Both the position numbers and the translations under genes were made by a program. From Pogonophryne albipinna (Eukaryota; Chordata; Actinopteri; Perciformes; Artedidraconidae): a stretch of 64,000 nucleotides of DNA. Under the pieces are notes generated by a model. The model saw only the letters and a list, made by a program, of their open reading frames with translations, ran no database searches and had not been told where the DNA came from. Where the stretch lies: contig CM053248.1 in the NCBI GenBank assembly GCA_028583405.1, forward strand, positions 26,462,543-26,526,542, written 5' to 3'. This document shows positions 47,201 through 59,200 of this stretch, piece by piece. Every line of letters begins with the position of its first letter. Position 1 is the stretch's first letter.

Positions 47201-50200
47201 CCTGATGACCTTCAGCCAGACGAACTCCGCTGTGTCAGCCTCCTGGGTCCCCCTTTGGCATCACCAACCTGTGTGGAGAAATCTGATACAAATCCCTCAA
47301 GCCTACGCTCAGGGCTCCGGGGCCCTCCGCTGTTTGACCCACCACTGCGTAAGCCGCTTGGAGCCTGCCAAGTGGGGTGTCCTAAAACAACAGACGTCCG
47401 TGAACAGGTTTTCTAAATTAATTGTAGCCCTCCTATCTGCCAGTGCAGCTTCAGAATCTTAACACTTGGCCCGTGCCCCCAAAATAAAACCCCAACATCT
47501 CTAGGTGAACTAAATAACATATTTCAATAGCTCTGAATTTCTGACAAGCATCTGTGTTTATTTTTAAATGAAATCCCTGAGATCCTATTTAAAATCTAAA
47601 TATAATATGAACTGCTAATGTTTCTGGTAAAGAAACACACTAATGTTATGGATTCAAAAACAACCAAAATCATGATACTGACAAAGTGAATGATTTCCTG
47701 GTGATACTGCTTCCACCGGTCAGCGCTTTGATATTATCAAGCTGAAAAAATGAAAACAGAACTCCAACAAACTGTCATCAAATGTCTTTCTATTATGAAT
47801 TTAGATGAAATGTATATCCCCATAATGACCCAAACAACAAAGTCCAAGGCTTTTACTTCTTTACCAGGCCAGCTACATGATGCTGTCTAAATTAAATTAT
47901 GTCTCATTACATTACTATGTTTTAGCTTCAACTATAATATGTTCTCTCTACATTTCAAACCTCAGTTACTTTAATACCTGTTGAAACACCACTCACCGGT
48001 CAACTTCCTCAGTACTCCATTCTGGACTTACATTACTCACAGTAGCCCCTTGGCCACCGATTCTGCATCTGTGTTACCTGTTATAACTCAATCAATATTA
48101 GAAACATGTCAACGTTCATCAAACAGTATCTTATCCCCCGATATGGAGCAGGTCCACTCTAAAACTGTCAATCAATGGTCAGATTGAACAATTGAGTTGG
48201 GGCAGCAGGTTCCTTTCAGTCCCTAAATGAAAAATGTACATTGTGAATTTTACACTCCCCCTTTTTACACATGAACCTCATGTGTTACCATGGATTATAA
48301 GAAAATACCAAACATTTTCCCAAATGTACATCCATCATTTCCACAGTAAACACTTCAGTGAAATGAAGTGTTTCTCTCCATCCTTCAGTCCTAAAAGAAA
48401 CAGAATCTTCATGTTTTAGTTTGAGTTTCACATTCTGCAAACTGCCACCTCCTGTGGGAGTAAAATATCATCAAGTGGATTAGAAACGGGTAATAATATG
48501 TTAGTCCAAAAACATGCTTGGTTAGTTATTGTTTTAGAATCATGCAGTTACACTGATCACATGCCGACATTCATTCACACTCACACCGTCTGTCAGGTTG
48601 TAAAGTCTTGGTCTGGTCAGAGTCACCCCAGAGTCAGTCATTGACAGTGCCTTCTCAAGTTACACTGTCGGTCAGGGTCAAAGGTCAGTTGGTCTCAGTC
48701 TTTTTGGCCATGTGTGTGCTCTGCAGAGACTTTGATATTTCAGCATAGGCCAGTATCCTTTGTCTACAAAAATCTGTCATATATGGAGCGCCATCATTTA
48801 TTAATTCACGATTACAACTATAATTTTCCAGATATCTCTAACTTTTCATCGGAACAGCTGTTCCCCACATTCCCTGAAAAGTGTTAGCCAAAAAATGTCA
48901 CTTCCTTATAGTACTACTACTGCAATTCATTTACACCTAATTAGTATTAAAATGTCTAATAGATCTATTTCAGAAACTTGTGCACTTAACTATTATCTTG
49001 TGTCAAAACATTACTTGGATCTGTGTAGCTCTGCATTTCATAGCTCATTATACCCATTTATCTTCAATTCTGGTCTACTTAAAAACAATGTTAAATTCTT
49101 TAGCAGTGTGTGGAACCCTGGGTGTCTGAACACGCAACAATCACTCCCTACTTTATGAAGGATTTAAAAACAGAAGTCATTTCATATTTCCATCTTAAAG
49201 CCCTCCTATGGTAATAACCATGGCACAATGGTGAAATCAATAATTTATAGATTAGAATACTATATCTGGCTTGGCACTAGCTCTCCCTCTAACATTATCC
49301 ATTCAAATAAAGGTTTGTCTTATAGAGCGGTTCCTAAAACTATCCCTTTAATGGTGTTCAACATTGTAACAACTAAGATCACTACTTTATTCACAAGTGA
49401 ATAAAAATCTCTTGAAGAATGATTTGTTAACATGATGAAAAGATTGAAGAATATGGTTATATAATGTCATGTATCCCCCTTTATCCCTCAGTGTGTTTTA
49501 GGATGATTCTCATTTTACTTTAATAGTTTCCTCTTTACTGCTATTTTTAATTTACCAATTGATTAATTCATGGTTAATACAACTTTTTATCTTCACTTAT
49601 TTATCAAGTCAATTCAAGTTATTTAAATGTGCGCTTATAAGTGTGTTTATGTGTAAACTCACTCATTCCTGTTGATTCCCTTCTCCTCTCCTCTGGTTTA
49701 TCTCAAGCCGCGATCCCTGGCCACCTCACATTCTCGACCAACTCCTCTGATTCTGACTCCTCCCCCTTTGTCCATCAGCTCGCTGTAACTCTTTGAGGCA
49801 GCCATCTGCCCAGATACATCTGCAGCCCCCATCATGCCACGGTTCTTGCACTGCTTTGCACTTCATCTCCTCCTTCACAGTCTCTCTGCTGCCTTATGGA
49901 GGGCGGATTCTGCTCTCATGTCCCACACCCTGCTCTAGTTTCTCGTGCTGGTGGGATTCTTCGGTCTTCGCAGCAGGAGGAAAAAGAGAATGAACTAAAT
50001 TCAAACCCAGCTTTTATACCCAAAAATCACCGGAGGAGCCGAGTCAGTCTATCTCATTGGAAGATGTAAAAGATGACTTTTCTTAGCGAATCAGCGCGAG
50101 CCAGCCAGGATAATAAACAAGTGTCTCTGAGATGGTAATAAAATGTATCTGGCGTCCGTTATCTCACTTTCCTGCATAGACTTCCACACACACACTTTCC

Positions 50201-53200
50201 TGCACATTCCAGAGGCCTGAGCTGTATCCCTTTGTTCACAAAGATAATACATATTAATACTCTCATATTTTCAGATTCTGGTTACACAGACTGCTTATTA
50301 TGAATACAAAGTAATCAAACACACACATATACTATTCAAGATATGTTGACTTCCCTGAAACATGACATACTGGAGATCTTAAGCAGAAGGTACTCTCATC
50401 CAACTCTCACCCTGCCATCTATACCTCCCCCACAGAGCAATAAAACCTGTTTACTCCAACCAACCCCGGAATGTTCATTGCAATTTTAGTCCCCACATTT
50501 AAGAAAGAATAAAAACAGAGAAATCAATATAAAACACAAACACAGGTATTGTTTAAACAGTATTCACTTAACTGCTACTATTGATAATTTCCAGAGAAAC
50601 TCAAGGGGCCTCTTTTAATATCTGGAAGTTGCAACAAGACTTTCTGCATTTTCAAATGTAACACACTTCCCAAATATCAGATGATAATAATCTTCAATAA
50701 TCCCCCTTTTGGTCTCTCTATAAAGAGACCAACTTACACAAGGCACTTGAAACATAACTACTGTCATTCCTTTCCACTGTGTCTGTCCCCCAATATTGTA
50801 TAAATCTATCAGAAACTGAGACCCAAAGTACTTGAAATCTTTGGGAACAGAACACCACTTTCCATGGCAGTGAAGGAACCATGAGAGGGCAACCTGAGAG
50901 CTAGAAAGCAGTCTCCTTGTGTGGTGAATCATCAGCCCCCCCCCCCCCCCTCTGATAGGGAGGGGGAGATGCGGCTTTCCCTTCACTGGTGGAACTGATC
51001 AGAGAGAAGTAGACTCCTCTGCTGCCTCGACAAGTCCCCCAGCCCGCTGACAGCCGCTTCCTAGTCGTCTGCTGTAAGGATGTCCTCGAGGTCGTTGTCG
51101 TCCAGTCCACTGATGGCTGCTTCCGAGTCGACCTCCTCTGCGAGGGCCACGTCCATCCTGATGTCGTCCACGGTCCTAGCAGGTGGTTTCCCCGCCGCAC
51201 ACTGGCTCCCGTGGTACGAGCTGTCCCCCTTTCCTCCCACGCGGACGGCATGAGAGATCCGCTGGGTCACTCGGTCGGGGCCGGAGAGCCTGGGGTTGAG
51301 CCACTTTGTCCTGATGACCTTCAGCCAGACGAACTCCGCTGTGTCAGCCTCCTGGGTCCCCCTTTGGCATCACCAACCTGTGTGGAGAAATCTGATACAA
51401 ATCCCTCAAGCCTACGCTCAGGGCTCCGGGGCCCTCCGCTGTTTGACCCACCACTGCGTAAGCTGCTTGGAGCCTGCCGGTGGGGTGTCTTAAAACAACA
51501 GACGTCTGTGAACAGGTTTTCTAAATTAATTGTAGCCCTCCTATCTGCCAGTGCAGCTTCAGAATCTTAACACTTGGCCCGTGCCCCCAAAATAAAACCC
51601 CAACATCTCTAGGTGAACTAAATAACATATTTCAATAGCTCTGAATTTCTGACAAGCATCTGTGTTTATTTTTAAATGAAATCCCTGAGATCCTATTTAA
51701 AATCTAAATATAATATGAACTGCTAATGTTTCTGGTAAAGAAACACACCAATGTTATGGATTCAAAAACAACCAAAATCATGATACTGACAAAGTGAATG
51801 ATTTCCTGGTGATACTGCTTCCACCGGTCAGCGCTTAGATATTATCAAGCTGAAAAAATGAATACAGAACTCCAACAAACTGTCATCAAATGTCTTTCTA
51901 TTATGAATTTAGATGAAATGTATATCCCCATAATGACCCAAACAACAAAGTCCAAGGCTTTTACTTCTTTACCAGGCCAGCTACATGATGCTGTCTAAAT
52001 TAAATTATGTCTCATTACATTACTATGTTTTAGCTTCAACTGTAATATGTTCTCTCTACATTTCAAACCTCAGTTACTTTAATACCTGTTGAAACACCAC
52101 TCACCGGTCAACTTCCTCAGTATTCTATTCTGGACTTACATCACTCACAGCAGCCCCTTGGCCACCGATTCTGCATCTGTGTTACCTGTTATAACTCAAT
52201 CAATATTAGAAACATGTCAACGTTCATCAAACAGTATCTTATCCCCAGATATGGAGCAGGTCCACTCTAAAACTGTCAATCAATGGTCAGATTGAACAAT
52301 TGAGTTGGGGCAGCAGGTTCCTTTCAGTCCCTAAATGAAAAATGTACATTGTGAATTTTACAATCTTCAGACAGAAACTCTCAAGAGGCAAAAAGCGATA
52401 TCAGTCACGAATGTGGATGGATGGCAGTGTTGAGTTTGTTCGGCGTGTGTCAACAGTCTTGGTGAACGATTGCTTGATGATTATGTTGACTGTACCATAT
52501 TGACTTACCTGGGCGGGCTCTCTTTGAAAGGTGGCCAGGACATATGTAGTACATGACACATTTCAGCAGTTTTTGTCCTGCTTCACTACGCACATCCCAT
52601 TATGGTGCACGGACCACTAAACAAGATGCACTGCATGAAGGGAGTTCCTACTGCAGCCTGGTTGCTGCGTTTCCCACTTGTTGGGAAAAGCCCCTGTTTG
52701 TCTTTATTATACTGCTTAATCTTTTTTATTTTACCACAGACAGAAAGGATAGAAAGTAGGTCATTGTAAAATAACATGACAAACATACTCCATTGTAGTG
52801 CTTTCATTTGCATGACAATTATGCAAGGTGTGCCAGTACGCTGCATGGTGCTTTCTGTTGTGCTGACTTTCAAGGGTACAGTCAGGTTGCACCTGGTGTG
52901 ATTCTAAGCAAACATAACCAACTAACTATATCATTTGATAATTGAACAGCAGTGCTTTTCCGCGAAAAAGTTGGTTCTGCATTATATATTCCCTTTAAGT
53001 TCCCCTTAACTTTGACTTCAACCCAAAAAAGGGTAAAGCGTAATAACTTAACCTCAAATTGTCTGTTTGTACTGTAAATACATTGTTGTTGCAAGTAGAC
53101 ACAGCCAGACTGTAAATGTTAAAACAGATCAGCTGCAAAACACATGAACTGCAAAGCAACATAGATTCCAGTTACAAAGAGACCTTTGAGGGAAGTTTCT

Positions 53201-56200
53201 GCATGCACTCTAAAAACGAATTCAGGCGACCTTTCACCTCCACTTAATTAAATGCATGGTTGCAAGATAAAAATGTGAGTTAATTGATTTAGATAAACAT
53301 TTTAAGTTGCAAACATTAATTTATAAGTTGTGTTGACGTAATAATGTTGGTAATTACATCAACTTAATATTGTGTGTCATTTGAACTCTGATTTCTGCCT
53401 TAATTAACTCAAAACTAAATTCAAATTGGAGTAAGTAATGCAATTGGCTTGATAACTTAATTGTTCTACACCTTGAGTTAAGGATTTCAAGTCCACTCCC
53501 ACTTAAGATGCCTGGACAAGTTCCCACAGTTAAGACAAATAGAAATATACAAAGGACATTTTACGGTGAGTGTCATCTTTTGTCATTCAAATACAGTAGA
53601 TAGCCTTGTAGTTGCACTGTATACGCAAATTGCTGTCCCCCCATTTCCCATGGTAATATGGCTAATGTGTTTATTTATTATTTGTGGGGCAATTTAAATG
53701 TGTGTTATTTATCAACTTAATTTATAAATGGTTGTCAACTTAAAAACGTGTGTTCACAATGATGGTAATTAAGTACATACAACTTAAAATTCCTTTTAAA
53801 TCATGCGGTAAAACTAGTCGGAACAACTTAATCTTTGGAGTAATCAACTTAAAAACGTGTGTTTATGCTACCAATTATTAAGTAAGTGGTAATTAAAAAC
53901 ACCTCTGATTGTAGAGGAAAAGCCTTCTCCCCTAACTCAAATAACTTTGTTGCTTTAAGACAATTTCATTAGAAGTTGTCTTAACTCAATAAACATCGAT
54001 GCAAACTGCCAAGGCATTTGTTTTTAGAGTGTGTGATTAAAGGCTGTAAGGACATGTTATACGCCTACAATCAAGTCGGATTGTTGCACCACTGATTTGT
54101 AAGCGTAGGAGGTTATTAAATCCTTTTACCTGTAGAGTTTCCCATAAGGCCCAGACACACCACATTTTAAAGAACTAGTGCCAACAGAGCCGACTGTTGG
54201 ATAAACTCACATTGCTTGCTTCTTGGCCAAAAAGTTGCCAAATCCTACAGCCAACAGCCAACCTGCAAGTAGATTCTGCGCATGCGTGAGGAAATAAATT
54301 CAACTGAAAACTGTTTTTTCATGCTTGTGCCATGACCCCAACTGATTGTAAATTTGAGGCTTTTAGATATTCTTTTAGATGCCTTTTATTTGTTGTGCTT
54401 GACGATACAGAAGATGTTTATCTGTTCAGTTACATACACAAATACACTGTGACTTATCTGTCCTAGCAGGCAGTACAGGTAGGTGACTATGAGCTAAATT
54501 AACCCCTTCCATAAGCCTTCGACACACTATTACCTCAGCTGTGTTAGGGTGGTGGCACAACCCTTGGATTACTGTGCAGTTATCACAATATTGTTTGTGC
54601 ATTTACACCAATGTATTTACAGAGATGTATGTCTCCTTCAAGAAGATTCCTGAGTGGGATTTTGAGGATATTTATAACCAGGATGCTCCACCCAGACAGA
54701 CAGTAAGCATGTCAGGAGAAGACACAAACAATATAAAATCATCACATTTGTGGCATAGGGTAAACTGCGCGTCCGGGTGTTCAGCTGTCTGCCTGTGTGA
54801 TCCGGATTTCTGTTGGCTTTTCTCTTGAAGGGACTACTGCAGTTTCTTACATTTTATTCATAATATTTCTACCTGCTTGGCTTCTTGCCTGCTGTTTCTT
54901 GAGCTGTAAGGGGGCATTTAGAGAGACAATACATTTTTGTAACAATCAAAATGAGTATATTATGCTTTATTCTCAGACGTGTGCCAATTCTCTGCGAAAC
55001 TCTGAGGATGAGAGCTTTAAGAAAAATGTCCTTCCCAACATACGGCTGTATATGCACAAAGACAACGTCAACATGAGCGAGTGGAACCGGCTGTCGCATT
55101 TTAACAATCCATTGGTTTTATGGGGTTTAAGCATGATGGTAGGTGTTTTTCTATCTGACCATAGGAGACTCAGTGTCAACAATGTGTTTCAATTACTAAG
55201 GTGTAATGTTGCTAGGCAAGGGACTGTTGGATACTTACTATTTCTCCTGGGTATAAGGAAACTTCTGTGCTAAGGGTGATAAACATTATAATAATATGAA
55301 TTTTCTGATATGAACAGTGGAGTAAATAAGGCAAATACCTGCTGTCTCCTCTTAATTAAATGCTATTAAGAAGTCCCAAAAGTGAGAATTGAGTAAAATA
55401 ATTGAAAAATAATAATGTTGCTATAGGCTGACGTCACTTTATTAACTGTGACACCGCAGTATATAAGTACAATATATTTTCCACCCTGGTATAAAGCACA
55501 TCCAGTGATAAGGAGCAATATAACTATATCATTAGATTATTATTACCAATTCATTCAAAAGCAGGATTTTGCAGTTTCCGTTGGTTGAGGGGAAGCTCAT
55601 TTTGAACTATTTGACTGATGATTAATTTTATTAAGCAGATTATGTATAATTAAAAGGGAAAAGCACCAAATACTCATATTTTAGAAGCTGGAACCATCAC
55701 TATTATCAAAATAGTTGCCAGTTAATTATGTCAATTAATTTTAAAGTATGCATGTTTTTACAGCTGTATCCATATGTTTTGTGTACACAAATCTGAATAT
55801 GCAAAGTAACTAGTGACAAAAGACGTTAAATAAGTATAATGGAGTAAAAAGTTCAAGATTTCCCTCCTAAGAGAAATGCAGTAGAAGTAGAACGTGGTAC
55901 TTAGGTACAGGTACTTAGGTACTTAGGTACTCCACTGATCTGATCCCACATTATTTATTTCATGTGTTTTTTTAGATGTAATGACTTCAGTGAAGTTAAT
56001 CCCAAAGCCCAAGGAGCCACTTCTCCTTCCAAAGCCAGGCGGTGGGTGTGTGACCTGTGCTGTGGTTGCTGGTGCGGGAATACTCAATGGCTCAAAAAAT
56101 GGAAAAGAGATCGATGCTCACGATTACGTTTTCCGGTAAGGAAGAAAACATGTGGATGTTGTTGTCAGGCCCAAAATGGTGGCAAATGACGTGTTAGAAA

Positions 56201-59200
56201 AATTTGGCAATTCATTCATGAAGAAGATCGTACATCCCTGTGTCAACAACAATGTTCTTTCTTTAAACATTCCCTTTTTACCAGACATCAGGATCACAAT
56301 TTTTTAACAATATGAGACTGTGTTTGTCAATATTTAGTTAAGGCGGGGATCACAGGAATATTTGTACACCGTCTAAACTGTCATGAAGCCAAATATTTTT
56401 AGTTATCTTTAAAAAAAAGAAAGAAAAGTTAGTTATTTACAACACTGGAAAGCAAAGTGAATGTCATACTATTATTGGCTTTAATCTTCAGACAGAAACT
56501 CTCAAGAGGCAAAAAACGATATCAGTCACGAATGTGGATGGATGGCAGTGTTGAGTTTGTTCGGCGTGTGTCAACAGTCTTGGTGAACGATTGCTTGATG
56601 ATTATGTTGACTGTACCATATTGACTTACCTGGGCGGGCTCTCTTTGAAAGGTGGCCAGGACATATGTAGTACATGACACATTTCAGCAGTTTTTGTCCT
56701 GCTTCACTACGCACATCCCATTATGGTCCACGGACCACTAAACAAGATGCACTGCATGAAGGGAGTTCCTACTGCAGCCTGGTTGCTGCGTTTCCCACTT
56801 GTTGGGAAAAGCCCCTGTTTGTCTTTATTATACTGCTTAATCTTTTTTATTTTACCACAGACAGAAAGGATAGAAAGTAGGTCATTGTAAAATAACATGA
56901 CAAACATACTCCATTGTAGTGCTTTCATTTGCATGACAATTATGCAAGGGGTGCCAGTACGCTGCATGGTGCTTTCTGTTGTGCCGACTTTCAAGGGTAC
57001 AGTCAGGTTGCACCTGGTGTGATTCTAAGCAAACATAACCAACTAACCATATCATTTGATAATTGAACAGCAGTGCTTTTCCGCGAAAAAGTTGGTTCTG
57101 CATTATATATTCCCTTTAAGTTCCCCTTAACTTTGACTTCAACCCAAAAAAGGGTAAAGCGTAATAACTTAACCTCAAATTGTCTGTTTGTACTGTAAAT
57201 ACATTGTTGTTGCAAGTAGACACAGCCAGACTGTAAATGTTAAAACAGTTCAGCTGCAAAACACATGAACTGCAAAGCAACATAGATTCCAGTTACAAAG
57301 AGACCTTTGAGGGAAGTTTCTGCATGCACTCTAAAAACGAATTCAGGCGACCTTTCACCTCCACTTAATTAAATGCATGGTTGCAAGATAAAAATGTGAG
57401 TTAATTGATTTAGATAAACATTTTAAGTTGCAAACATTAATTTATAAGTTGTGTTGACGTAATAATGTTGGTAATTACATCAACTTAATATTGTGTGTCA
57501 TTTGAACTCTGATTTCTGCGTTAATTAACTCAAAACTAAATTCAAGTTGTAGTAAGTAATGCAATTGGCTTGATAACTTAATTGTTCTACACCTTGAGTT
57601 AAGGATTTCAAGTCCACTCCCACTTAAGATGCCTGGACAAGTTCCCACAGTTAAGACAAATAGAAATATACAAAGGACATTTTACGGTGAGTGTCATCTT
57701 TTGTCATTCAAATACAGTAGATAGCCTTGTAGTTGCACTGTATAGGCAAATTGCTGTGTCCCCATTTCCCATGGTAATATGGCTAATGTGTTTATTTATT
57801 ATTTGTGGGGCAATTTAAATGTGTGTTATTTATCAACTTAATTTATAAATGGTTGTCAACTTAAAAACGTGTGTTCACAATGATGGTAATTAAGTACATA
57901 CAACTTAAAATTCCTTTTAAATCATGCGGTAAAACTAGTCGGAACAACTTAATCTTTGGAGTAATCAACTTAAAAACGTGTGTTTATGCTACCAATTATT
58001 AAGTAAGTGGTAATTAAAAACACCTCTGATTGTAGAGGAAAAGCCTTCTCCCCTAACTCAAATAACTTTGTTGCTTTAAGACAATTTCATTAGAAGTTGT
58101 CTTAACTCAATAAACATCGATGCAAACTGCCAAGGCATTTGTTTTTAGAGTGTGTGATTAAAGGCTGTAAGGACATGTTATACGCCTACAATCAAGTCGG
58201 ATTGTTGCACCACTGATTTGTAAGCGTAGGAGGTTATTAAATCCTTTTACCTGTAGAGTTTCCCATAAGGCCCAGACGCACCACATTTTAAAGAACTAGT
58301 GCCAACAGAGCCGACTGTTGGATAAACTCACATTGCTTGCTTCTTGGCCAAAAAGTTGCCAAATCCTACAGTCAACCAGCAAGTAGATTCTGCGCATGCG
58401 TGAGGAAATAAATTCAACTGAAAACTGTTTTTTCATGCTTGTGCCATGACCCCAACTGATTGTAAATTTGAGGCTTTTAGATATTCTTTTAGATGCCTTT
58501 TATTTGTTGTGCTTGACGATACAGAAGATGTTTATCTGTTCAGTTACATACACAAATACACTGTGACTTATCTGTCCTAGCAGGCAGTACAGGTAGGTGA
58601 CTATGAGCTAAATTAACCCCTTCCATAAGCCTTCGACACACTATTACCTCAGCTGTGTTAGGGTGGTGGCACAACCCTTGGATTACTGTGCAGTTATCAC
58701 AATATTGTTTGTGCATTTACACCAATGTATTTACAGAGATGTATGTCTCCTTCAAGAAGATTCCTGAGTGGGATTTTGAGGATATTTATAACCAGGATGC
58801 TCCACCCAGACAGACAGTAAGCATGTCAGGAGAAGACACAAACAATATAAAATCATCACATTTGTGGCATAGGGTAAACTGCGCGTCCGGGTGTTCAGCT
58901 GTCTGCCTGTGTGATCCGGATTTCTGTTGGCTTTTCTCTTGAAGGGACTACTGCAGTTTCTTACATTTTATTCATAATATTTCTACCTGCTTGGCTTCTT
59001 GCCTGCTGTTTCTTGAGCTGTAAGGGGGCATTTAGAGAGACAATACATTTTTGTAACAATCAAAATGAGTATATTATGCTTTATTCTCAGACGTGTGCCA
59101 ATTCTCTGCGAAACTCTGAGGATGAGAGCTTTAAGAAAAATGTCCTTCCCAACATACGGCTGTATATGCACAAAGACAACGTCAACATGAGCGAGTGGAA

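Larger units (their letters stand above)
45639..52362 (-). mobile_element. Retrovirus-like LTR element, antisense in the sialyltransferase gene, internally deleted
   Basis: The boundaries are set by comparison with units B and C, which keep the empty site. The inserted segment begins TG and ends CA, and the 4-bp target ATCT is duplicated at 45635-45638 and 52363-52366. Element polarity is minus. The downstream LTR is 45639-48254 and the upstream LTR is 49928-52362, truncated. A polypurine tract adjoins the downstream LTR. The unique internal part (48255-49927) has no open frame of 60 codons on the element strand, so gag, most of pol and env are absent. By eye the two LTRs differ at about 15-20 positions, suggesting a fairly recent insertion. 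Confidence 0.85.
54633..58746. repeat. Tandem unit B (4114 bp)
   Basis: Starts CTCCTTCAAGAAG inside an exon 2 remnant and ends ATGTATGT. Near-identical to unit C, with roughly 1 percent differences by eye. Confidence 0.93.

Noticed and set aside
52586..53094. Small frames repeated in all three tandem units (95 and 70 codons)
   Set aside because: They are preserved because the units are recent copies. No family resemblance, and they lie within an intron.
55962..56189. Cysteine-rich 75-codon frame, also at 60077-60304
   Set aside because: It is the wrong frame of sialyltransferase exon 4. The correct frame gives sialylmotif L.
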